Shown piece by piece: positions 1 to 11,230 of a DNA stretch of 64,000 bases (the stretch's first letter is position 1; each line of letters starts with the position of its first letter). Below the pieces are notes generated by a model. It was not told the origin of the DNA. It made no database searches and saw only the letters and a program-made list of their open reading frames with translations. The DNA is from Hirundichthys speculiger (lineage: Eukaryota > Chordata > Actinopteri > Beloniformes > Exocoetidae): positions 1 to 64,000 of the forward strand of contig JAGFBZ010000739.1 of the NCBI GenBank assembly GCA_018398805.1, read 5' to 3'. The position numbers and the translations under genes are program-made.

Positions 1-2011
1 GGAAAGTAAGTAAACAAGAATGAAACAAGAATTGCCTTAATGAAGCTCATAATGCCTTTCATAAAACAGCAGATGAGAGGAAACTGCCCGAACCAAGAGC
101 GTAATTACAGGAAGAACAAAAAACTACCGAGGTGCATGGAACGCATGAAAATAAGCTAAAGCACAGTCAGAGAACAAAGCGAACGGACAGACTGACAAAG
201 GGAGGATGGAGTGACAGGACTATAAATGCAAACACAAAGGGGATAAAAAGACGCAAGTAGCTAAAATTTGTTCAGGGGAAACAATTCCTTTTTCTCAGTC
301 TTCAATTTGTAAATCTTCAATTCACCTCCTTGCCAATTTACCACCTATTGTTGTTGCTGTCTTGTTTGTTGATGGCAACAAACAAACAAAGAAGGGACAC
401 CAAGCTCAGAGGAGCTGGGGCAAAATTTCACAAAATGGGAAAGTCTAGCTTTGATGTAGTCATTTTAAAGTCACTCAAAGGAACTTTTGATATTTTTAGT
501 TTAGAGGGTTTCCTTATGGGCTTTGAAGTTAAGTCATTTTTACTCTTGTTTGGTCACTCTCTCATTTTCTTTTCTTTGCTTCTTTCATCACTGTTTTCTT
601 GGGTCTCTTAGTGGCCTCTGTCATGCCCACAGTAGCTTTGTGGGCTATGTCATCTTGTAGCCATCGCTAACCATATTTGGTAGTGTGTGAATGCAGGAAG
701 ACAGAATACAGTCATCAACGTGAGATGACAAGGACAGAAGTCCAAGGTTACCTTGGCTGGTTTCTGACTGAAGTAGGCCTGGGAGAGCCAAACAGCACTT
801 CCTAAGAATAATCAAATACTCCTTCAAATGAAACTGAAAATGATTGTTTAAACATTTAAAACTTCCTTGGTGTTGCTTTATTCTAATGTACTCTAATGTA
901 ATTTATTGCTAGATTCTAATGTATTTCATTATTGGTTTTTTTTTTTGCATGTAGCACATCAGATGGTTGTTTTGTTACAGTCTACTGTTGTATTTTATGA
1001 TCTCTGTGAGGCGAGCATTTACATGTCTCAAGAAAATGTTTATTTACTTTTAATTTAGTCTACAGTGAATTAAAAAATAATTAAAGTGGGATAATATAAT
1101 ACACCATTTTTAAAAATAACATGTCAAGGAGATCCCTGCAAAGCGTACACATGCATCTCACTCGGCGCTCCTCTGAAGAAGACCCCTCTGTGCTTGAATC
1201 CATCCCTGCTGTCTGCTCAGGAAAAAAATATTCACACTTTTGTTTGAGTCACCAAATAAATTGTATTCCAGTGATTGTAAAGGCAGCAGTAAAAAAAAAA
1301 AAAAAAAACTTCAGAGACTCCATCAACATCAGTATGTCACAGATAATCTGACATTTTTCTATGTGTAACATCTTGCTAATTTACTGTCTAAAATATCCTA
1401 CAAAACTCATGATTTCGGAGGAAACATGTTTCTGACACCATACAAAAAAGGGACCAGGAAACAGCAAGCATTTTTTCGTTTTCACATTGGTCAATTTTCC
1501 AGGTTTTCCAGAAGTCGTCTTTTCATGATATAGTTTTTTATGTATTTTCCAACGAAAAATATAAATGATAATAAAATAAAGCAGCTTTTGAGGTGGAGAT
1601 GAGGATGTGATCCTGCACCTAAAGACTATTTGTATTTTAATAGACATTATATAAATAAAATTGAAATGAACTGAACATAGATTAATAAGAGAGTGGCAGC
1701 CAGTCATTAAATCTGTCTGGAAGAGTTGCCAGTCCTCAAGAAGAAAAGGACTTAGATTTAATCCTAGTAGGAACCCAAAAAATACAAACCTACAATCCTG
1801 ACTTGCCTGTTTGCAGAGAGAAAGTGTGATGTCAGTATTCCTGTGGAGCATTTTGCTTTTCATGTTGCATGACAGAAACTGATATTTTAATTTAACCTTT
1901 GGTTGATAACTATTTACTTTGTCATTCATTTTCAGTTTAATGTACTGACTTATTCACTTTTATTAATTACCCTCACACAGTACCTCTCTTATTCATTCGT
2001 ATATACATTTT
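1..2011. other. No gene recognised; AT-rich DNA left of the first TTC39-like exon
   Basis: This stretch is AT-rich, with a T-run near 942-951 and an A-run near 1291-1308. No exon with plausible splice sites and no repeat family was recognised on either strand. If the TTC39-like gene continues leftward, this is part of its intron. The short open frames here show no domain and are best read as chance. Confidence 0.5.
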
Positions 2012-2054
2012 CACACACACACACACACCGAGTATATAGCGTGTGTGTGTGTGT
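2012..2054. repeat. Facing CA and TG dinucleotide tracts
   Basis: A (CA)n tract at about 2012-2028 is followed by a 12-base AT-rich spacer and a (GT)n tract at 2041-2054. The two tracts are reverse complements, so a single strand could fold into a hairpin. They abut the 3' end of the LINE fragment that follows. Confidence 0.85.
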
Positions 2055-2064
2055 AAAAAAACTT

Positions 2065-2817
2065 CTCTTGCCCAGCTGGGCAGTGTTGTGTCTTCTTCAA
2101 GTTGGGGTCCTCTCCGAGCTCAGCTGTTTCCAGTATTGCGCTCTTCCGGACGGAGATCTTTAATCCTGTTCCTGGTATCTACTTTCACACCCCACATCTT
2201 TTCCAGCTCATCCTTCAGTCCTTGGTATTTCTCAAGCTCCTTATGTTCTTTCTTCCTGAAGTTACTATTGCTTGAGATTGCTACATCTATCACCCGTGTC
2301 TTCTGATACTCAAGGACCACCACTATGTCAGGCTGATTAGACATCACCAGTTTTTGGTCTATATCTGGAATTCCCACAGGATCTTGACCCACTTGTTCTC
2401 AATCACCTATGTGTCTCCCACTTGACCCTGGAACCTCTAGTTCATACTCGGTACAGATGTTACTGTGTACAATGCCAGCTACCTGGTTTTGGCATACCAC
2501 GTATGCCTTACCATCCAGTATCTTACACCCTGCTGCGATCTGCTGCACTGTTTCATGGGTGTCTTTGCACAGCCTGCATCTGGAGTCCTGTCTGGTGCGG
2601 TAGACCCCAGCCTCTATTGATCGTGTGTTTAGGGCCTGTCCTTGTGCAGCCAAGATCAGTGCCTCTGTGCTGTCTTTCAGTCTAGATTTTTCCAGCCATT
2701 GGTATATTTTCCGATGTCAGCTACCTCTTCAGTTTGGTGGTGTAGCAAGCCATGCAGGGGCTTGTCCTGCTCCTCTGCTTCCTCCATGCTTGGCCCGATG
2801 CATTCACTTAGAAGGTC
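2065..2817 (-). mobile_element. 3' part of an RLE-type (R2/R4-like) LINE, degraded
   Basis: On the minus strand, broken frames encode the C-terminal part of a non-LTR retrotransposon protein with a restriction-enzyme-like endonuclease. At 2653-2399 there is a CX2C pair (C26, C29 of that frame) and a later cysteine (C43) spaced as in the CX2CX8HX4C knuckle of this class, but the expected histidine at 38 is glutamine. At 2392-2120 a PD motif (P21-D22) followed 13 residues later by D36 matches the PD...D endonuclease signature. A following KKEHKELEKYQGLKDELEKM stretch is typical of the fish family. Frameshifts and stops are present. The element is interrupted by the repeat at 2818-3138 and continues at 3139-3590. 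Confidence 0.75.
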
Positions 2818-3138
2818 ATTTCAGTTTAATTCAACTTGATTTGAATAGCATCTATTACAGTAGAAATTGTCTGTAGGCACTTTTCAGAGACCCAGAACAT
2901 GATCCCAGAGCAAATATTATTAATCATCAGTAATATTATTAAATCCTAATTAAAGAAACAACAGCAAGTGAGAAAACTCCCCTAGCAGGAGAAAAACCCT
3001 TTTAGCCAAACAGTGGCAAGAAAAAACTCCCCTTTAAGAGGAAGAAACCTTAAGCAGGACCTGGGGCATGAGGGGGACCTTCCTGCTGAAGACCAGCTGG
3101 GTAAAGGAAGAAAAGAGAAAGGAGATAGGACAGAGAGG
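2818..3138 (-). repeat. L2-like LINE 3' tail copy nested in the RLE LINE
   Basis: Sequence shared with the larger copy at 38575-39410, including blocks reading AGTGGCAAGAAAAAACTCC and AGAGGAAGAAACCTT, separates two pieces of the same LINE reading frame. The LINE peptide ...QEHIK ends near 3139 and resumes as DLLSEC near 2817, so this copy inserted after the LINE. The orientation is inferred from the related copies, in which a TTCAATT-type tail marks the 3' end. Confidence 0.6.
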
Positions 3139-3590
3139 ATCTTGATGTGTTCCTGGAGGCCTGTTTCCTCCTGGATAGTGGCTCTGACTCTCACTAGTCC
3201 TCAGCCTTCCTCTCTTCGCTTTATGTACAACCTCAGGATGGCGGACTTAGGGTGAAACCCCCCATGCACTGTCAGGAGTTTCCTTGTCTTACAATTGGTG
3301 GCTTGCATCTTTCCACTGTCCAGGATATTATGCCAGCAGGGTATCTGATTACTGGCAGGGCATAGGTATTGATAGTCCGGATCTTGTTTTTCTTGTTCAG
3401 CTGACTCTTCGGGACTTGCCTCACCCTCTGTAGGTATTTGGCTGCTGACTTCCACGCTGCCTCCTCATAATTGCCATCTGCCTGTGGGATCCCCGGGTAT
3501 TTGTGGCTGTCCTGGACATCTGCTACATTGCCTTCGGGTCTCCTAGATACATCCATCCGCACTTGTCTAGTCTAAATATGTCATTGTTGC
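3139..3590 (-). mobile_element. Upstream part of the same RLE-type LINE (end of RT/thumb region)
   Basis: The minus strand encodes peptides such as LDKC, VADVQDSHKYPGIPQADGN, YALPVIRYPAGII, KTRKLLTVHGGFHPKS and VRATIQEET, spread over several frames. They occur in this order in fish LINEs of the RLE class, in the segment between reverse transcriptase and endonuclease. At least three frameshifts are needed to read through. The piece connects to 2065-2817 across the nested repeat. The 5' end is truncated at about 3590. Confidence 0.7.
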
Positions 3591-4052
3591 ATTCATGTAT
3601 GAGTGTTCTTGTGAACTGTGGTGATTACTTCTGAGTGACACATTACACAGTGACTTTTATCGCCTATTTAAGTTACCACACCATGTGGCCAAAACATGCT
3701 AAACCCTCTGATGTGATTTAGATTCAACACATGTTAAAGGATTACTGATACTAGGGGGTTTGCAGGTCGTGAGCCATGTTAACTTTAGCGTGTGGGACAC
3801 ATTCAGGTAGACCACCTTAGTGCTAAATTTGTGGGTTCCCATCTCTCACTGAAGGGGTGTTTATTTGGAAAGTGCCCTAAGATTACTTTTATCATAATTT
3901 AGCTTTGAATTGAATTACAAATACTTCTCGGATGCATAATAAAGAAACATAAAAATGCCTACAGAAATAACCACATTTGGGAAACAAACAAGAGGTAGCA
4001 AATGCAAGAAAGAACAAATACAGGAACAATTTTTTAAAAATCTACACCCATA

Positions 4053-4085
<33 letters not shown>

Positions 4086-6068
4086 CAAAACAACAACAAC
4101 AAAGACTTAAATTAAAGCAGCAAACAAAAGATTTCATTTGAGGGAACCCTTGCTTACTTTTAGGAGCTCTTATATCTGGCTCTTGCAGTCTCCCATCCCG
4201 ACTATTAGCAAAAACTAGCCAAAGCAACTTTGGATTCACATCACAGTCATCTCTTGCAAAAACTGCAAAAGGCTTTTCAGCTCTATGTCACACATCAACA
4301 ATGATTTAACTAGCTCACAGAGCTACTGTGGATATCATGGCAGAGGCAACTAAAAGACTTGTTAAAATAAAGACGGAATAGAAACCGAGAGAGGGTCCTA
4401 GCAGGTGTCCAAACATATTAAATATTGTTGTTAAGTGGCTTAACCTCCACACCTATAGGTGGACCTGATGAGCTAAAAATGATGGTGGACCTGATGAGCT
4501 AATAATTCCAAATGTTCCTTTGTGTTCCTTTTTAAGAAATACAAAAAACAGCTAAAGGAAATAAATGGAAAATCCAAAGAAAAATATTAAGAAATCCAAT
4601 ACAAGGAAATAATGTTTAAGTAAAACGGAGATAATGGAATCAAATTGAAATGAAAGACAAAATATAGAAATGTAGTTGTTTAGTTAAACAACCCCACTTA
4701 TTTAGCTGAAAACTGTCAAGCTGGATGGAGGAGTTTTAACACTGATAATGCTGCTGTTACATTCGTCCTCAGCTGTTCTGCTTCCGCCTCAGTTATGTTG
4801 TTGTTCCTTATTGCTGACTCAGATGTTTTGATCAGGTCCACCAGTGGCAGTTGTTGAGGAGATTTAGCAAAAAGAGTCCTTTAGTTAAGCTAAGACATCC
4901 TCACTGCTTTGGGTGACCCCCTGTCTGAGAGGTTTTTCACCCACTGATCCTGGATTCTTATGTGTGTGGTGTCCTCATATTTATGCTTGATAGAGATAAA
5001 TGTTCAGTGCTCTCAGTTGTAGAGTTTAAGATTTGTGCTTTTGCCATTATTTGTTCTGCTTATATTGTGAAAGCTGTGCTTTTTCATCAAAGCTGAAAAC
5101 CTTATCTGATATTGTATGTGTGAAGTCTCAACAGTTTCTGGTGGATCTGTTCAACCATGTGTGTAAGTGCATCAACAGTAAAGTGGACACTCTTATTCTT
5201 TTGCTGAGGAGCTGGTTTTGTGCTTTTATATCTGATCAGCTTGATGTCCTTTAAATGAGGATTTTAGTTGTAGGCTGTTGGGGAAGAGTTTCTGTTGTTT
5301 ACATTTCAGATGGAAGTGGCCCACATCATGGCATCTCTCAAAGGCTCGAATTAAGCCCACTGGACTTTATTTCTTTGTTCTTGAAGACAATTCACCTTCA
5401 ATCCAGAAGGCTCTGTCAGTTTAAAATATTACAAATCATTTTTTAATGTTTTATACTCTATCATACTTTAATTTTATATGATTTTTTATTACACTTATTG
5501 TCATATTAATTTTGTTACTGAACCACTGATCTGCTTTTATTTTTGATTTCGATATTTTCAGTCCTCCATACTTTTGCACCCAGATCCTCTAATTGCATCA
5601 TGCACAACTACCTTTTGACATCTTCTACTTCTGGTTCTAACCAAAAAAAGATACAAACTACCACTGCGCTGCACTGCAAAGAAAACTGTCAAAATACCAC
5701 CAGAATGATGACACGGGCTTATATCATGTTCTTAGAGACCTTTGGTCACTGTTGCTGCTTTTAAATGCTGCAGTTAGCCATCACGTTCAGTGGGGTAATT
5801 ACCTTTTTTACATGAGCAATTTAAGTAGTAGATGACCTTTTTGCTTTATCAACTACAATGGTTATTTTAAACATTTACACTTTGTGTCTTCTTCTCTAAT
5901 ATTTTGCAAGAACCCAAAACTCAATCAAGAAAATGTTATTAAGCCATTTTGTGTCTTTTCACCTGAACTCACCTACTGTTAATATATTACTCTGTCAAAC
6001 TGTGTCCATTGTGTGCTCAGCTTCCCCTGTACAATGTGACGTAACACCCTGACACCCTGGGCTCTTAC
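3591..6068. other. No gene recognised; presumed intron of the TTC39-like gene
   Basis: AT-rich DNA with no recognisable exon. It holds an A-run at about 4056-4084 and a short tandem duplication of a 19-base word starting GGTGGACCTGATGAG at 4459-4477 and 4484-4502 (period 25). No TE family was identified with confidence. Confidence 0.45.
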
Positions 6069-6173
6069 CTGCATCTGAGAAGGGCCTGTGCTTCCTCAAA
6101 CTGATTTCTGAGGAACAGATCAAAAGCAGCCATACAGTCATCCAGAGCCAGCGATAGGTCAGACCGCGAGCAC
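6069..6173 (-). CDS. TTC39-family exon (start of conserved TPR region)
   Basis: A 105-nt exon on the minus strand, bounded by a TTTGCAG acceptor and a GTAAGA donor. It starts with 1 nt finishing a split codon and ends with 2 nt of the next, and its 34 complete codons have no stop. The peptide contains LALDDCMAAFDLFLRNQF followed by EEAQALLRC. This fits the N-terminal pattern of tetratricopeptide repeat protein 39 (L..AL..C..A.DLFL.N.F.EAL.LLR), a family of cytoplasmic TPR proteins; TTC39B has been linked to lipid metabolism in mammals. The phase matches both upstream exons described here (10766-10803 and 14841-14894), supporting a spliced message. The residues at the right edge favour TTC39A/B over TTC39C, but paralogue choice is unsafe from 34 residues. 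Exons further downstream are not in the window. Confidence 0.72.
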
Positions 6174-6243
6174 CTGCAAATAAACACAAGATCAGCTGAT
6201 GAGTATTAGCCTGATTATCGATTACCTAAACAGTTCAATGTTA

Positions 6244-7022
6244 CAACCCTGATTCCCAAGAAGTTGGGATGCTGTGTAAAATGAAAGTAAGAGCAGATTG
6301 CAACAATTTGCAAGTCTTATAAAGCCATATTTTATTCCCAATAGAACATAAAGAACATATAACATGTTGGCACTGAGACGTTTCACCATTTCCTGGAAAA
6401 TATTAGCTCAGTGGTGCGCAAACTGTGGTACCCTTAAAAAAAAATCAGAAACATACAATGCATTATAAATACGTTTCAAACGAAATGTGAAGCTTGAGAT
6501 AATTAAAACGGTATTATAAAAAATATTTGTTGCATATTCAGTTGCAGGGCAGATGTAACAACTTTTGAGCGTGTTTATTTTGCTCTGTATGAGAGTATGA
6601 GTATGTGAGATTTGTTGGACAGAGTTGTAAATGTCTGATTCAGTAAAGTAACAATTCAGGCAAAAATAAATAACCACAATAAGGAATAAACATCTCTGTG
6701 TGTTTAAAGCTAATTGAGAAGGCATATATGGCTATTTTTTAAAATTGGTCATCATGGTGGTACTCAGAGAGCTGAAAAGTTTCTCAGGTGGTACGTAGAA
6801 TTAAAAGTTTGAGAACCACTAAACCATCAGCTCATTTTGACTTTGATGGCAGCAACACATCTCAGAAAAGTTGGAACAGGAGCAACAAATGACTGGAAAA
6901 GTAATTTGTGCAAATCAAAAAACAAATGGAGGAGTATCATGGGTTCATGAGAATTGCAAATCATTGCATTGGGTTTTTATTTACACTTAACACAGCATCC
7001 CCATTTTTTGGAAGTGGGGTTG
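6244..7022. mobile_element. Tc1/mariner-type MITE with TA target duplication
   Basis: The ends are inverted copies: the left begins CAACCCTGATTCCCAAGAAG and the right, reversed, CAACCCCACTTCCAAAAAAT. Both continue into GGGATGCTGTGT, giving about 34 bp of terminal repeat with a few mismatches. TA dinucleotides flank both ends (6242-6243 and 7023-7024). This is a very common fish family related to Tc1-like transposons. No transposase remains. A hAT MITE sits inside it at 6409-6821. Confidence 0.8.
6409..6821 (-). mobile_element. hAT MITE (GTGGTACGC family), copy 1, nested
   Basis: This is a reverse-orientation copy of the family at 27572-27997 and 56746-57248, with ends CAGTGGTGCGCAAACTG and (reversed) AGTGGTTCTCAAACTTT. 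It interrupts the Tc1-type MITE between the words AATATTAGCTCA and CAGCTCATTTTGA. The presumed 8-bp duplication has decayed (TATTAGCT versus CATCAGCT). It is older or more mutated than the copy at 56746. Confidence 0.8.
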
Positions 7023-7024
7023 TA

Positions 7025-7390
7025 AAAAAAAACGCATTTTACATGTAAAATTTTACACCTCATGAGAAATAACATCCACTGTCTGTGAATACGATCCAGA
7101 AACATCTTCTCTGGGCCAAAGTTCCTCTAAAAAGATCTGAAGCAAAAATAGACAACTGTTCTGTGGACAAATTAATCAAAATGTGAAATTCTTCTAAAGC
7201 TTATGAGCTAATATTTTCCACGAAATAATAAAATGTCTCAGTTTCAACATCTCATATGTTCTTACTGTTCTTTTGGGACTAAAATATGGATTTTTGAGAT
7301 TTGTACATCATTGCATTCTGTTTTTATTTACATTTTATTGGGTTTGTAAATAAGAATGAGCATTTTACATGTAAAATTTTACACCATGTG
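7025..7390. repeat. Duplicated MITE flank plus second partial Tc1-type MITE
   Basis: A perfect 26-bp direct repeat beginning GCATTTTACATGTAAAATTT occurs at 7034-7059 and 7360-7385. Each copy follows a MITE-like end (GGGGTTGTA at 7022, GGGTTTGTA near 7340). The DNA between resembles the internal and right part of the same Tc1-type family (for example the GAGCTAATATTTTCC block at 7206). A tandem duplication of a MITE end with its flank, followed by decay, is the simplest explanation. Confidence 0.55.
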
Positions 7391-10300
7391 AAAAAAAGCA
7401 TTTATTCAAACATTCAAACAGGTTGATGTTACATCACAGGACCACACTAAGACAAACAAGACAAAAAAACTGTGCATGTCACTCATATGGACAATTTTTC
7501 CATCAATTTTAGAGTCGACCTAGCATCTGAGCCTTTGGACTCTGGGGGTGAGCTAGAGTGACTGGACAACCCCCCTGACAAGAACATGCAAACTTCACAC
7601 AGGCAGGATTCAAACCAGTGCTCATAACCACAACACTGCTGCTGCTGCTGCATGAGTAACGTCAGTCTGCTCAAAACAAACTATTCTGAAACCTGCTTGC
7701 TGCTGGCAAAATGCGGTTATATCAAATTTTCACAGCAATACAGTTGATTTAATACGCATTTCTTGCAGTGAAACCACACTGTGTTGTCTAACCCAAGTCA
7801 AATGTTAAAGGTGACACTGTTTACTTACTCATCTAATGCTTCATAAGAGAAACAGAAACCGGAACACAAGCAGTGTGAGCCAGATCGGCGAACCTACTCT
7901 GCTTTTCTCTCAATGGCGTTTCTGCTTGCATTACACTGTAAATTACAGAAGGAACCAGTATAAATTAGAGGCCTTGCGCAACCACATACAGTTACAAAAT
8001 CACCAGCTTTGGGAGTAGCTTTGAACATGATCTTTCATTACTGGTGGCAAAACAGGGCCCTGCCAACTGTTGACACAGTTGCTTTCTGTTTTTTTACATT
8101 GTTCACATGACCCTCACGTGACTTCATAGTGAGACTAAACTGAGCACAAGTTATGACTGAGAATCATGCATGTTACACGCCAATGCAGGTTACACCTAAC
8201 AGCTGAAACAAAGTCATTCAGTAGGTTATTACCCCTTTGACACAACAGTTTCGAGCCTCTACGACAAACATTATTATACAGTAGGATACAAGTACAAGAG
8301 GAGAGGCTGAGCAAACAGCTACAACTAATGCGCATAACAGCAGTGACTAATAGTTTACATTCCTGTCCAATAGGAGCACAGAGGAACAATAAACTCATCT
8401 CATACATGCACCCACCACCAGCAGCATGACAGAGGAGCACACACAGCTCTGTGCAGCTCTGGCTAATGACATGCGGGTGACTGCTGAGTTCACCATATGA
8501 CCAGCTGCTAACCGAGCTGCCCAACAACAGCACAGAAAGAACAGCTTTGAAAGGAACACACAGATGTGTGCTTTGTATGCTCTTCCAAAGGTGCTGGGGC
8601 AGATTTTGGTAACAAAATACAAGCAAACATTTCGAAATTACATGGGGAAAAGTATTATGTTTTGTATGAAATACATGTTAATAAACGGTTGCATTACATA
8701 GAATTATAGTATTATTCACAACTATAATGGTTAATTTATTTTACATTCACCCATTTTATGATTCGGCACCTAGAGATTATAAACAATAGAAGGACAGTTT
8801 AATACAACCATTAACAGAGCTGGGAAAGAAGTAAAACAGGGGAACATAGCGTATATGCATTCATGTCATCGATTTTAAGTACAACAATGCAGAGATTTAA
8901 TCTGAAGTCACATGTCCTTCCTTGTGTTGCCAAACCAAGCCAGGCCAACCTAAGATTTCCCTTCTCCGCCTGTGCGTGCAAATGAGCATTAACTGCCTGC
9001 TGTCCCTTTTACACACTTTCGTTACTTTCATATTCCTATCCCTTTTAAACTGTCACTAAAAACAACTTACTGAGCTTGAAAGTCTCAGAGCATGTGGCAT
9101 GTAGCGATTAGCTTTCGCTGCTACAGGAACACTGCCCTGAGTATGATCCTTGATCACTGGATGTCATTTCAATGTGCTGCCTTGCAGACAGCTCTCCTGT
9201 AAGCCAGGGATTTCTTGGGTATGCATAAACTGAATTGGATGACATTTTAAAAATGTTTAAGGAAAAAAAAAAAAGAAAGGTTTATGATGACGTGCTTTAG
9301 CTCACATCTGGGCCAGAGTTTTGTGAGGATGTAGCATGGCAAATGCTACTTGATTATGTTGTTTGTTGTATATGCTTTTTATTTTTGGACACGAGTGGCC
9401 TTCTTGATAATGGTGAGATAAGAAGGCAGTGACACGGAGGGACAACGTGGAGCAAAGAGTCTCAGGCTGGGAACCCTTGGACTGGCTGTACCAGGGGCAT
9501 GTAGCCTCTTCACGCTTGACCATCCGGCTGAAGCTCTGCAAGAGTTTATTTTGTTGTGAAGTGGATGGATGTGGCCAAACATATCTCTAAATATATATAT
9601 AAAAAAAAGCCTAAAAATAAAAAAAAAAATGGAGGAGCAAACTGCAAATAACTTCTTATACACAACAATTACAGTATAACGACAGCAGAACTGATCAAAA
9701 CACAACTAAACTGAGATTTTGAGTTCTGGCCCTTTTCAGTGAGAAACAGGCAACTGATAAGAATCCAGTAGGTATTATATGGAACTTAGTGAAGGCAAAT
9801 AAAATTAAAAGACTGAAAAGACTGATTAGTTAACAGTGTAAAGGCTATTATGGGATTAATCTACTGACTCTAACTCTGATTTAAGCCAAAAAGCTTATAT
9901 CATTCAGTTGTCCTGAACCGATTTAAAACTTGCTGGAGTCAAATCACCTGTTAGATTCAGAATACGATCACAGAGGGTGATAAACCTGAAGATTTCAAGC
10001 AGTAACCGTTCAAACCGTTTAGATTATATCATCAGCAAACTAACAGTGGTCACTGTTTTGCCACTGATAATGACAAAAAAAAAGCCAAACAAGCAATGGG
10101 CTTATTGTTTGTTTAAAGCTGGAAGCCAACTCAGTTGGCACTGGCTGAAGAGGAAACACCTCTGGGACAATCTGAGTCCTGAGGTCACTGAAAATAAATG
10201 AAGCTGTGAGCAAAAAAAATATAGTACAAGACTGTCTTTTAAATGAACAGAATTGTGGCAATTGTGAAAAAGAAGAGTGAAGACAGTCTGTTAGGTTCAG

Positions 10301-10765
10301 GAACAGCGTGCCACACATTGTCCAAATAATTTAATAGAGCTTCAGGTCAGCACTTCTGGGTTCCCTTCTCCAGAGAGCAGCTTACACAATGATGATCATT
10401 ATCAGGCAAACGCGGACATAAAACTGGCACTGCAAGTGCTCATAATCATAAAAATCATAATCATAATCATAATAATAAGCAATCATACACACATGCAAGT
10501 CATCTAACAAGATATGAAGAATTAGTTTGCCGACTCTGCTTCACTGAAGCTTTCAACACAATCATTCCAGCTGCTGATGATGTTCAAATGCTGAGTTGCG
10601 TTGAGCTGTGATTTAAAAATAAGAGGTCCGATAATAAACTGAGCAAGTTTGTCCACATAGCGAGAACGCACACAATTCCCCCTCATGTGATGAAGCCAAA
10701 AAAGAAACAGTTAGAGCATCCCACAGAGGCAAACACATCATCATGACACACGGCGAGAGTCTTAC
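7391..10765. other. No gene recognised; presumed intron
   Basis: Intronic DNA between the 105-nt exon and the upstream 38-nt exon. A 163-codon open frame on the minus strand at 8135-8626 has no domain or splice context. An ATAA/CATAAT-rich simple repeat lies near 10440-10478. No other structure was recognised. Confidence 0.45.
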
Positions 10766-10803
10766 CCATTTGACAGACTATCTTCCTCTCCTGACATTTT
10801 CAT
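10766..10803 (-). CDS. Candidate alternative first coding exon of the TTC39-like gene
   Basis: On the minus strand an ATG at 10803 opens MKMSGEEDSLSNG and runs into a consensus donor (GG|GTAAG) at 10766. The exon ends with 2 nt of a codon, exactly the phase needed by the exon at 6069-6173. Its last bases (AAATGG|GTAAGAC) are the same as those of the 54-nt exon at 14841-14894, so the two look like alternative 5' exons. A pyrimidine-rich run ending CTCTGCCAG lies directly before the ATG. The exon may therefore be internal, with a non-coding exon upstream, or the ATG may sit inside a longer first exon. Acidic, serine-containing N-termini of this kind are not diagnostic. The call rests on splice phase and context. 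Confidence 0.5.
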
Positions 10804-11230
10804 CTGGCAGAGAGTGTGTGAAAGAAAGAGATGGAGGTGAGAGGAACAGAAAACTGCAGAAGTGAGCCTTGGGCCTTCACCGGCAGCGCAGAGTAATGAT
10901 CTGTGTCTCTTTCTGTAGCTGCAGACACAAGAGCAGAAGCAGCAGAAGGGCAGAGAGACAGAGAAAGAGGGAGGGAGAGCAGGAAGAATGAATGAGAGAG
11001 GGAGGGAGGACGCAGCAGCAACAGCAGCTCTTAATAAGATCGGGATGACTATCACTCATGAGGGGAGACCACACAACCTATCTCTGCTGCCCAAAAGAAA
11101 CACACGCTCACACAAAGACACAAAGTCTGTGTCACCTCTTCCGATGGTCAGCCTGATGCTACACACACTGCAGTCTCTGCCCTGATTGGTTAAAAATAAA
11201 TCAGGGGTGGGGCTAAAGAGTCCATGACTT
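10804..11230 (-). promoter_or_regulatory. Putative promoter / 5' UTR of the alternative TTC39-like transcript
   Basis: Read on the minus strand, this region has a CCCCACCCC GC-box-like motif (about 11204-11212), an inverted CCAAT box (AACCAATCAG, about 11181-11190) and an AT-rich TTTATTTTTAA between them. A purine/pyrimidine-biased leader follows down to the ATG at 10803. A possible CCG|GTGAAG donor near 10880 would make a mini-intron of about 77 bp ending at the CTCTGCCAG acceptor. All of this is motif reading; no transcript evidence is available. Confidence 0.3.

Noticed and set aside
8135..8626. 163-codon open frame on the minus strand
   Set aside because: No domain, no splice or polyadenylation context, cysteine-rich composition without pattern; within chance range for 64 kb on six frames.
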